From CAYNJG01 sp965216885 (GTDB lineage: Bacteria > Planctomycetota > Planctomycetia > Pirellulales > Pirellulaceae): DNA of 64,000 nt. Position 1 is the first letter of the stretch. Each line of letters opens with the position of its first letter. This document shows, piece after piece, positions 9,283 to 16,970 of the stretch. The notes under the pieces were generated by a model, which saw only the letters and a program-made list of their open reading frames with translations, was not told where the DNA came from and ran no database searches. Position numbers and translations under genes: made by a program. The stretch covers positions 2,790,001 to 2,854,000 of the forward strand of contig OZ244209.1 in NCBI GenBank assembly GCA_965216885.1. Reading direction: 5' to 3'.

Positions 9283-9385
9283 CGAGTCATCCTCCCGCGA
9301 ATACACAAGCTTACGAATGCCAAACGTGTACATCAGCTGACGGTCCTGGCTATTATGGCGTTGCGACGAGAATCGCCGACGCGTC

Positions 9386-9928
9386 ATGAAACAGCAGCAT
9401 GGGTGCTCCTTGAACAACGAAAGTGAAAATCGATTCTGGCAGTTAGTCTTTGCGTTACTGCTGGCTTTGTGCGGCGTGGTCCTGTTCGTCCTGATTCGCG
9501 GTGAGAGCGGCGACTACCACGGCCAGCCTCACCCGGTAAAAACCGACATGCTTATCGGCGGCCCCGCGGTGGAACGAGCGGGCGATCTCATCTGGGTCGG
9601 ATTCCTGTTTGGCGCCTTGCAATTGGTGTTCTTCGTGGCGCTACTATCGGTTGGATTTCAGAAAGTCACAAAGGACCTTCGCCGAACGACCCAAGGGATC
9701 CTCTGGGGTGGCGGAATACTTTACCTGGCATTGTTCGCCCTGGTTTTCTTTCAATACCACCGAGAAATTTACGCCGGTGATCAGGCAAGCGGCCTTCCAG
9801 CGTCTACATGGACGGCAATCTTTCTGCTGTGGCCGTGCCCCTACCTCTTTGTCGCCGCCTATTCACTTGGCTTTCGACGATTTTTCTATGCGGGCAGCGT
9901 CGCCCCGGCTGGCCGCATGGAGGTCTGA
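9386..9928 (+). CDS. Small four-helix membrane protein next to the symporter
   Basis: The 180-residue product has four hydrophobic helices: LVFALLLALCGVVLFVLI, LIWVGFLFGALQLVFFVALL, ILWGGGILYLALFALVFF and AIFLLWPCPYLFVAAYSLG. A periplasmic loop lies between helices 1 and 2. No named family recognised. It ends 48 bases before a sodium:solute symporter on the same strand, an arrangement like that of small accessory subunits of SSS transporters, so it may be a partner of that carrier. This is inference from position and size. Start chosen at the first ATG. Confidence 0.7.
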   Translation: MKQQHGCSLNNESENRFWQLVFALLLALCGVVLFVLIRGESGDYHGQPHPVKTDMLIGGPAVERAGDLIWVGFLFGALQLVFFVALLSVGFQKVTKDLRRTTQGILWGGGILYLALFALVFFQYHREIYAGDQASGLPASTWTAIFLLWPCPYLFVAAYSLGFRRFFYAGSVAPAGRMEV

Positions 9929-9976
9929 CCTCCGGCGCAACGAACGCCCTCGCCCAACTGCACCTGGATTGGCAAC

Positions 9977-11488
9977 ATGGATTCGAACATCATCATTATT
10001 TCCTGCGTCGGCCTTTACATGGTGCTGTGCATCTTTATTGGCATCTGGGCCATGCAGCGCACGAAGAATTCGGAAGACTTCTTCATGGCTGGCCGGAACC
10101 TGGGAATCATGATCACGGGCATCGCGATTTTCAGCAGCATCATGAGCGGCTTTGGATTCGTCGGCGGGCCGGGGCTGGTCTACAAAATGGGCATCAGTTC
10201 ATTCTGGATTCTGATTTCGACGCCCATCGGATTCTGCATTGCGTTCTACCTTGCCGCCAAGCGACTCCGATTGATGGCAGAGAAGACCAACGCCATTTCG
10301 TTGCCAGACATCATTGAAGCACGCTTTCAAAGCAAGCTGGTGCGTCTGTTTTCGGCGATTGCCATATTGGCCGGAGTGGTTGCCTACATGGCCGTACAGA
10401 TCAAGGCGATGGCCGTTGTCCTGCGCGACATCTGGAATCAACTGTGCGTGTCGCAACAGCTGCAGATGTCACAGGAGGGCCTGTTGGTGTTCGTGGTCGT
10501 ATCATCGGCCGTGTTGGTATTTTACTGCGTTACAGGTGGAATCATCGCGTCGGTGTACACAGACTTCTTTCAAGGAATCATCATGGTTACGGCAGCCGTT
10601 TTGATCTTTCTGGCAGCGGCCGCATCGGTGAAAGGCGGATTTGCGGGGATGGCGGAAACGATGTATTCCGACGACCCGGAATCGATTCGGCCATGGGGCT
10701 CCTTTGGCATGATGGCCTGCCTGTCATGGCATTTCATTTTTGCCTTTGGCGTTGTTGGACAGCCCCACATCGTAACCAAGATGATGATGAGCAAACGTGT
10801 TGAGGACGCTCGTGGGGCACTCCCGCTGACCATTGCCGGATACACTTTGGCGGCCCTGTTGTGGATTGGCATCGGACTATCCATGCGGGCGATGGTTCTG
10901 CAGGGCACCATGGCGGATCTTGAGACGTCCAACTCGGCGGCAGCGGTGTTCCTGCAAAACCGTGTCCCGGCCATCCTCGCGGGAATTGTCTTCGCAGCCC
11001 TGTTCGCCGCCATCATGTCGACGGCCGATGGCTTCCTCAATATCGGAGCTGCAGCGATTGTTCACGACATCCCAAAAAGCTTTTCCGATCGCAAGGGCCC
11101 CGTCCGCAACGAATTGATGTGGGCGAGACTGGCAACCGTTGGACTGGCAATCGCCTCGGCCGTTTTCGCGATGTACTTCCCCGACAATCTGCTCGGCATG
11201 CTGGGCGTTTTTGGATGGGGCGTTTTCGCTGCCAGCCTCGCACCGGTGGTTGGCTTTGGAATGAACTGGAAGCAGGCCAGTCCGGCGGCTGCCATCGCAG
11301 CGATTGTTGCGGGCCTCGCAATCAACACGTTCGACGTCATCTACAAGCTGGAAGGCGGCTCGCTACCGTACGGAATCTCCGGCGGAACGATTGCCTTGTT
11401 GGTCTCCTCGACACTGTTCGTCGGCATCTCCCTTTGGTCGCGACCGCAAGTGTTGCCGATGGATGTCATCGAAGTCATGGACGCCTAG
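9977..11488 (+). CDS. Sodium:solute symporter (SSS family)
   Basis: A 503-residue integral membrane protein with about thirteen helices. The family signature is clear: 'NSEDFFMAGRNLGIMITGIA' just after helix 1, then SIMSGFGFVGGPGLVY and 'FQSKLVRLFSAIAILAGVV'. The region FAALFAAIMSTADGFLNIGA is the typical SSS sodium-site segment (A..AIMST.D..L). It imports a small organic solute driven by sodium; the substrate (sugar, acid, amino acid or other) cannot be decided. It lies downstream of the small membrane protein at 9386 and ends seven bases before the convergent metalloprotease gene. Confidence 0.88.
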   Translation: MDSNIIIISCVGLYMVLCIFIGIWAMQRTKNSEDFFMAGRNLGIMITGIAIFSSIMSGFGFVGGPGLVYKMGISSFWILISTPIGFCIAFYLAAKRLRLMAEKTNAISLPDIIEARFQSKLVRLFSAIAILAGVVAYMAVQIKAMAVVLRDIWNQLCVSQQLQMSQEGLLVFVVVSSAVLVFYCVTGGIIASVYTDFFQGIIMVTAAVLIFLAAAASVKGGFAGMAETMYSDDPESIRPWGSFGMMACLSWHFIFAFGVVGQPHIVTKMMMSKRVEDARGALPLTIAGYTLAALLWIGIGLSMRAMVLQGTMADLETSNSAAAVFLQNRVPAILAGIVFAALFAAIMSTADGFLNIGAAAIVHDIPKSFSDRKGPVRNELMWARLATVGLAIASAVFAMYFPDNLLGMLGVFGWGVFAASLAPVVGFGMNWKQASPAAAIAAIVAGLAINTFDVIYKLEGGSLPYGISGGTIALLVSSTLFVGISLWSRPQVLPMDVIEVMDA

Positions 11489-11495
11489 AACAGGC

Positions 11496-13001
11496 TCATC
11501 CCCGGCGTCTGCCGCGCAGGTTGAACAACAGCAGCACGCCAGCCAAGGCAAGGTTCACCCCACCGGGTTCCGGAATCGCCTGACTGCTCATTGGCGTCGA
11601 CATACCGAACTGCCGGGACATGGCAACGAAATCGAGAAATTCAACTCTGCCATCGCCGGTGAAGTCGCCCTCCCGCCAACCACCTTCCTCCGAGAAGTTT
11701 CGCGAGAGTCCAACGAAATCACTGAAATCGATGCTGCCATCAAGGTTCAGGTCCCCGACAAGAGCGACAGTCGCCAGCAATGAATCCCCCATTTCATCCA
11801 GCACGACTCCGATCGACGTTCCCGGCTGCGGAACGCCGATCGAAGTGAAACTGCCTTCGATGTTTTCCGCCATCAACAGCTCAAACGTCTGACCGGCCGT
11901 GATGTCATCGGAGAGCTCGATTTCCAGCGTGCCACCCAGTATTGCTGTCTCCGCGACATGAATCCCCACGAACGAGTCACTCAAAATAAGGCGATGGTTC
12001 CCGCCATCCAGTTCGAGCTGATCGGTTGCCAGCGAAGCGTGGACGACCAGCGACGAATTGGCTTCCAGCAGAACGGTCGAAGCAACGGCCGGCTCGCGAA
12101 TATGGAGCTCATCGCCCAGTCGGATTTGAACGGCGTCGTCAGCGTCCGGGAGTCGATTGCCGATCCAGCCCTCCGGCGACGACCAGTTGGTTCCCACGAG
12201 CAATTCCTTACGCGGCAAATCAAGTTCCTGCCAGCCGGCGGCAGAGGCAATCGCGAAAATATCCGTGGCGGACGGAAGCCGGCGAACATCTTGGGGAACA
12301 ACGGGATGCATCAACGACCGCGGCGCCGCCAGGTGAGCCGTATCTTCGTGGGAAGAGGTGCGTAGCCCCGCGTTAGCGCCGGCCAGAAATTCCGGCAGCA
12401 CATCGAATTCATGGTCGACCACGTCCGGCCCAATTACGGCCGTCCCCAGCCCCACCGCGTGCCCGACTTCATGCAGCACAATCGAATAAAGATCGGTCGT
12501 ACGCTCCCGCCGTATCCTCGTGCCGGCATAGGCTACCTCCAACATGTTCGGCGGGCTGCCCGCGTACGACTCGGCCTTGGTAGCGAGATCCAGATCATGC
12601 ACGATCGTTTGAAACATCGCGAACTCGTCGTGATTGTCGGGCGTGTCGTCCAGATACCAACCAACGGTCTCGTTGGTATTGAACCGCATCCGGGAAACGG
12701 TTGGCTTGCCCTGATCCGTTTCCAGCGTCGTCGCTACGCCCAACGTTCCAGTGTTCCCAAGGTCTCCCCATGTGTACGCCAACTGAATCGTAAAGTCGTC
12801 CTCGATGATGTCCTCATAGACGGCCACTGCCGCTTCGACCAATGTCGTGAGGCGACTGGCGTCTGGGTCAAATTCGGGCGGCTGTGAGCGGGCTTCGTCG
12901 TAGAAGGCAACGACCTCAATCGCGTGAGCTGGCACACAGCAAGCAACCAGAGTGGCATACAGACAGGCGAACGGAATAAGCCAGCGTCCAAACAGATTCA
13001 T
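11496..13001 (-). CDS. PEP-CTERM surface protein with matrixin-like domain and dockerin-like repeats
   Basis: From the ATG at 13001 it is 501 residues, with a signal peptide ending near VPAHA. The first half resembles zinc metalloproteases of the matrixin/serralysin group, with HEVGHAVGLG at about residues 177-186 (zinc ligands His 177 and His 181, catalytic Glu 178). The third ligand expected three residues after the Gly is Thr, so activity is doubtful. The middle has beta-rich repeats. Near the C terminus lie two calcium-binding dockerin-like motifs (GDLNLDGSIDFSDFVGLS and GDFTGDGRVEFLDFVAMS). It ends with PEPGG, a hydrophobic helix and RGRRRG, the PEP-CTERM signal recognised by exosortase. 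Expected location: cell surface. Confidence 0.82.
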   Translation of the reverse strand: MNLFGRWLIPFACLYATLVACCVPAHAIEVVAFYDEARSQPPEFDPDASRLTTLVEAAVAVYEDIIEDDFTIQLAYTWGDLGNTGTLGVATTLETDQGKPTVSRMRFNTNETVGWYLDDTPDNHDEFAMFQTIVHDLDLATKAESYAGSPPNMLEVAYAGTRIRRERTTDLYSIVLHEVGHAVGLGTAVIGPDVVDHEFDVLPEFLAGANAGLRTSSHEDTAHLAAPRSLMHPVVPQDVRRLPSATDIFAIASAAGWQELDLPRKELLVGTNWSSPEGWIGNRLPDADDAVQIRLGDELHIREPAVASTVLLEANSSLVVHASLATDQLELDGGNHRLILSDSFVGIHVAETAILGGTLEIELSDDITAGQTFELLMAENIEGSFTSIGVPQPGTSIGVVLDEMGDSLLATVALVGDLNLDGSIDFSDFVGLSRNFSEEGGWREGDFTGDGRVEFLDFVAMSRQFGMSTPMSSQAIPEPGGVNLALAGVLLLFNLRGRRRG

Positions 13002-13130
13002 CAATCGGTACTCCATTACACGCTCGCCTGAGTCCATTGTGATCCACGCAACGAGAAACCGTGCGAGGATCTAATTCCAGCCGAATGGCGGAACGATGGA
13101 CCTACCTACCCGGCGCACCCGGCAAAAACG

Positions 13131-14024
13131 CTACCCAAACACTTTGTCGATGGACTTCGCAATCAGACGTTGCGACGCCTTCACACCTTCCACAGGTTTC
13201 AACCTGCTGCCTTCCCATTCGATCGCCAGGTAGCCTGCATATTTTGAGGCGGCGATCATTTTCACAAGCCGTTCATAATCGAAATGCGGTTGATTGCCGG
13301 CCTCGTCGAAGCTGTGCATCTTGGCCGAAATCGTTTTGGTATAGGGAAGCATCGCCTCCGTACCGTCGTAAACGTTGTTCTTCAGTTTGCCAAAATCAGG
13401 CATCAAACAGCAGGCTGGATGATTGAGCTCCTTTGCGACCTTCGCCAGAAACGCACCTCGCTGGGTGAGTGGCGAAGCGCCGGGCTCGATGGCCACAACC
13501 AGTTCGTGACTGGCAGCGGCGTCACTGAGCGGCTTCAAAGCTTCAACGCATGGAGCAACGGCAGCCATCTCATCATTGCCCGGAGCTTTCAGGAAGATGC
13601 GAACGTAGTCCACGCCCAATTCCTTCGCCCGGGGCAGCGAGGCGCTGATCCTCGCCAGACTATCTTCACGTTTTGACTCATTCGCCTCCAGGGCACCTGA
13701 CATCAAAAGAAAGAGATCCGTCTTTGCCTGCTCGGCCCGACGGCGAAGCTGTTGGAGGTATTTGGGATCATCCAGTTTCTCATTGGGCAAGCCGCCTTCC
13801 CAGAGATCGATTGCCTGAATGCCAAACGTATCCGCTGTGAAGGCAGGAAAGTCGAGGTTATCCAGCGCCCCGGCCTTGAGCATTGCCCGCAGCGAGTAGT
13901 GCGACAACGCAACCTTGAATCGATCGCCCTGGGACTCGGTCGCCATGGCATACCGGGGCAGGGCAGTGGCCGCCAGAGTTGCCGCTGTAGTACGAGCGAC
14001 GAACTCGCGTCGTGAAGTCTTCAT
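13131..14024 (-). CDS. Tat-exported sugar phosphate isomerase/epimerase-like TIM-barrel protein
   Basis: The 297-residue product starts with a twin-arginine signal (MKTSRREFVARTTAATLAA, cleavage near YAMA). The rest fits the xylose-isomerase-like TIM-barrel family: FKVALSHYSLRAML at strand 1, FGIQAIDLWEGG at strand 2, VDYVRIFLKAPG, HELVVAIEPG and a final AGYLAIEWEG. These proteins isomerise or epimerise sugars, usually with a divalent metal held by Glu, Asp and His residues. Planctomycetes carry many exported copies of unknown substrate. I chose the ATG at 14024 because it puts the RR motif at the N terminus. It lies directly downstream of a sulfatase gene and may help process the desulfated sugar. 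Confidence 0.82.
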   Translation of the reverse strand: MKTSRREFVARTTAATLAATALPRYAMATESQGDRFKVALSHYSLRAMLKAGALDNLDFPAFTADTFGIQAIDLWEGGLPNEKLDDPKYLQQLRRRAEQAKTDLFLLMSGALEANESKREDSLARISASLPRAKELGVDYVRIFLKAPGNDEMAAVAPCVEALKPLSDAAASHELVVAIEPGASPLTQRGAFLAKVAKELNHPACCLMPDFGKLKNNVYDGTEAMLPYTKTISAKMHSFDEAGNQPHFDYERLVKMIAASKYAGYLAIEWEGSRLKPVEGVKASQRLIAKSIDKVFG

Positions 14025-14054
14025 GGATGCAATTCCCTCGCCAGTCCCCATCGC

Positions 14055-15665
14055 CTAACCGCCGTTCAGTTGCTCCCGGACAAAATCGGGTAGCCGCTGG
14101 ATTACCTTGATGTTCTCTCGATCGTTGCGAAGCTTCCGACCTGGTGTGCTGCGACCATTCTCAATCTGCCGACGAAGCAGATTTACCATCGCCGCGACCC
14201 GCTGCGGATTCTCCGAGGCCAGATTATGGTCTTCGCCGGGATCATTGGCGAGGTTGTAAAGCTGAACAAATGGAACTTTTTCCAGATCCTCCCAGCTCGG
14301 TTCGCCCGCCAATTGCCCCCACACTTTTCGCCAGGCCTCGGGCTCGTTCGGGCTATTGCCATACTCCAGATAGCTTCCACTTCCGGGGCACAAGCACAGC
14401 TTCCAGTCACCGTCACGAACGGCAAAGGGCCCTGTAGACTGCATTATTAGGTCTTTTCGTTGACCATCTCGTTTTGGGTCGGCCAACAGCGGGGCGAAGC
14501 TGATGGAATCGGATCCGTGTTCGGGCGACAGGTTTTCACCAATGATTTCCGCAAACGTCGACATCAGATCGCACATTCCCACGAGTTGATCACACGTTCC
14601 TCCCGACTTGATCCGCGCTGGCCAATGCGCTATCAGCGGTACGCGCAAGCCACCTTCGTACAACGAGAACTTGTAGCCGCGATAGCGACCGTTCGGATGA
14701 TGGCCGGCAGCTTCCAGCATGTGAATCTGACCCGGTGTGGCTTTCAGGATGTTTCCCGCGTAGGGCGCGGGACCATGGTCAGACGAAAACAGAATCAACG
14801 TATTTTCCAGCAATCCACGATTCCGTAGCGCGGCAACGACACGCTCGACGCCGTGGTCCACCTCCATCACAAAATCGCCGTAGACGCCCAAATCACTCTT
14901 TCCCTGAAACGCGACGCCCGGACTGGTCGGCGTATGCGGCGCGGTCAACGCCAGGAACAGAAAGAACGGCGCCTCGCCCTGCGATGCAATGAAGTCCTCC
15001 GCTTCCCGGTAGAACGTTTCCAGAACTTCGTGGTCTTCAAAATCGACTTCTGCATCACCGACACGATTGAAGGCGCTCCATCCCTTCTTCGCTGCCACGT
15101 TTCCCTGCCAGTGACCGTTTCGCGCAAAAGCGTAAGGAAACATGTCCAGCGAACCTGGCAATATGAAACTCTCGTCGAAACCTAATTGAACCGGGCCATA
15201 CGTGAGCGGCTTTGTATAGTCGACGTTGTTCTCGCCCTGGACCCCGCCATCCTTCGTCTGCATTCGAGTCCCCAGGTGCCACTTGCCCACGTAAGCGGTG
15301 GTGTATCCCGCGTCCCCAAACATCCTCCCCAGGGTGAATGTATTCGCGTCAAAGCGTGGCCCAACGAAGCCCCAGGGGCCGCCGGGATCTCGCCGGCCGA
15401 ATCGCCAGGGGTAACGCCCGGTCATGATGGCCACCCGCGTCGGCTCACAAACCGACGCATTTACATGCGCGTCCGTGAATTTCAGCCCGTTCTTCGCCAG
15501 CGCATCGATGTTCGGCGTATCGATGCGACATTGTTCGCCACCAAAGCACTTGACGTCGCCAATGCCAAGATCGTCCGCGAGCACAAACACGACATTGGGT
15601 TGATCGGCCAGCGCGATGCCACCGACGCACCACAGAAGCAAACTTATGAAGACTCGAAACGCCAT
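14055..15665 (-). CDS. Secreted arylsulfatase A-type sulfatase
   Basis: A 536-residue sulfatase with a signal peptide (FISLLLWCVGGIALA). The metal-binding motif NVVFVLADDLGIGDV is at residues 24-38 and the formylglycine motif VCEPTRVAIMTGR has its modified Cys at 73. Later it has KWHLGTR and FSSDHGPAPYAGN, both typical of family S1 sulfatases. The C-terminal part with VRDGDWKLCLCPG also matches this family. It removes sulfate esters from sugars, probably in the periplasm or outside the cell. It is next to an exported epimerase-like gene (13131) and the DUF1552/DUF1592 pair on the same strand. Confidence 0.9.
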   Translation of the reverse strand: MAFRVFISLLLWCVGGIALADQPNVVFVLADDLGIGDVKCFGGEQCRIDTPNIDALAKNGLKFTDAHVNASVCEPTRVAIMTGRYPWRFGRRDPGGPWGFVGPRFDANTFTLGRMFGDAGYTTAYVGKWHLGTRMQTKDGGVQGENNVDYTKPLTYGPVQLGFDESFILPGSLDMFPYAFARNGHWQGNVAAKKGWSAFNRVGDAEVDFEDHEVLETFYREAEDFIASQGEAPFFLFLALTAPHTPTSPGVAFQGKSDLGVYGDFVMEVDHGVERVVAALRNRGLLENTLILFSSDHGPAPYAGNILKATPGQIHMLEAAGHHPNGRYRGYKFSLYEGGLRVPLIAHWPARIKSGGTCDQLVGMCDLMSTFAEIIGENLSPEHGSDSISFAPLLADPKRDGQRKDLIMQSTGPFAVRDGDWKLCLCPGSGSYLEYGNSPNEPEAWRKVWGQLAGEPSWEDLEKVPFVQLYNLANDPGEDHNLASENPQRVAAMVNLLRRQIENGRSTPGRKLRNDRENIKVIQRLPDFVREQLNGG

Positions 15666-15677
15666 CGCTTCTCCCCG

Positions 15678-16970
15678 TTAGATCAATTCACCCAACGTTC
15701 CCGTGCTATCGCCAATGCGTTCACGCTGAACACCCATCATCTGCGCCATCGAGAGCCACAGGTTCGCGATCGGCGTGCCCTCGGGATACCGCACGTGTTG
15801 GCCAGTCTGAATTCTCCCACCGGCGCCACCCGCGATTAGCGTCGGCAGATTCGAACAAATATGCAGCTCGCCACTACTCAGGCCGGAGCCCAACAGGAAC
15901 ATCGTATTGTCCAGCAGCGTTCCCTCGCCGTCCTGAATGGCGTCCATCTTCCTGACGAGTTCCACAAACTGCTCGAGATGAAAGAGGTCCAACTTCTCGA
16001 GCTTGCGTTTTATATCTTCGTTGCCCTGGCCATGCGTCCAGCCGTGATGCTGCACCGGTTTGTCGAACCAACCTTCGACCTTCAACGGCGAACCCCACCG
16101 TTCCGGTGCCGTCATCAGCGACGCCACCCGAGTCAAATCAGTCTGCAGCGCCAGAATCATCAGGTCGCCCATCACCTGAATAAATTCGTCACGATGCATC
16201 GCCTGCCATGGCTTCACCGGAGCACTCACGTTCAGGCTGTTGATTTCCGCCTGCCGCTTTTGCACTCGCTGAATCTGCCGTTCCACCGCCCGCACCGATT
16301 GCGTGTACTCTTCCAGTTTTGCTCGATCCGGTCTGCCCAGTTTGGGACGCAGTGACTTCGCATCGGCCATCACCAAGTCCAAAATGCTTGCATTGGCGGT
16401 ATGCTCGTCGACCTTGAAGAGCCTGTTGAAGACCGCCTGCGGGTCTCGTAGTGATCGGGCCACGTGGCCGTGCCCATACCACGAAATGTTGTCGAAGTAG
16501 ACGGACTCCCGATTGTCCTCGTACGGGTTACAACTTAGCTCCAGCGACCGAAACGCAGTGTGCTTGCCCGTCTCGTCGGCAATGATCTGATCGATGGTTC
16601 GCTTCAGCGGATAGCCCGCAGGCGAAAGTTCATCGGGCATGGCACTACTCAACCAACACGTGCTGGCCTGTGCATGACCATCCGTTCCCGCAACCTTGAT
16701 CCGGTCCAGGTTACTGAGCATCAGGATTTTCTGCCGCACGGGTTCTAGCGGCTTGAGCGTCGAACTGAGTGTAAAGTCGGCGCCAACATCGACGGGATTC
16801 CAGGTCGACTGCACGACACCGTTGGGAATATAGAAGAAGCCCAACCTCGTTGGCGGCCGGGAAGTCGGCTCATCACTTCGCCCTTCCGATTGCATGATTT
16901 CCAGCAGCGGCAAGGCAACCGCCGCGCCCGCGCCACGCAACACCGTTCGGCGTGAAAGTCGGATTGTCAT
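15678..16970 (-). CDS. DUF1552 Tat-exported protein
   Basis: The 430-residue product begins with a twin-arginine signal (MTIRLSRRTVLRGAGAAVAL) and matches the DUF1552 family: FFYIPNGVVQSTWNP near the start, then LSNLDRIKVAGTDGHAQAS, and LLGSGLSSGELH late. DUF1552 genes almost always lie next to DUF1592-type cytochrome genes in planctomycetes. Here the start overlaps the end of the DUF1592 gene by four bases (ATGA), so translation is coupled. The biochemical role is unknown; a part in a periplasmic redox or polymer-degrading complex is speculation. Confidence 0.85.
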   Translation of the reverse strand: MTIRLSRRTVLRGAGAAVALPLLEIMQSEGRSDEPTSRPPTRLGFFYIPNGVVQSTWNPVDVGADFTLSSTLKPLEPVRQKILMLSNLDRIKVAGTDGHAQASTCWLSSAMPDELSPAGYPLKRTIDQIIADETGKHTAFRSLELSCNPYEDNRESVYFDNISWYGHGHVARSLRDPQAVFNRLFKVDEHTANASILDLVMADAKSLRPKLGRPDRAKLEEYTQSVRAVERQIQRVQKRQAEINSLNVSAPVKPWQAMHRDEFIQVMGDLMILALQTDLTRVASLMTAPERWGSPLKVEGWFDKPVQHHGWTHGQGNEDIKRKLEKLDLFHLEQFVELVRKMDAIQDGEGTLLDNTMFLLGSGLSSGELHICSNLPTLIAGGAGGRIQTGQHVRYPEGTPIANLWLSMAQMMGVQRERIGDSTGTLGELI

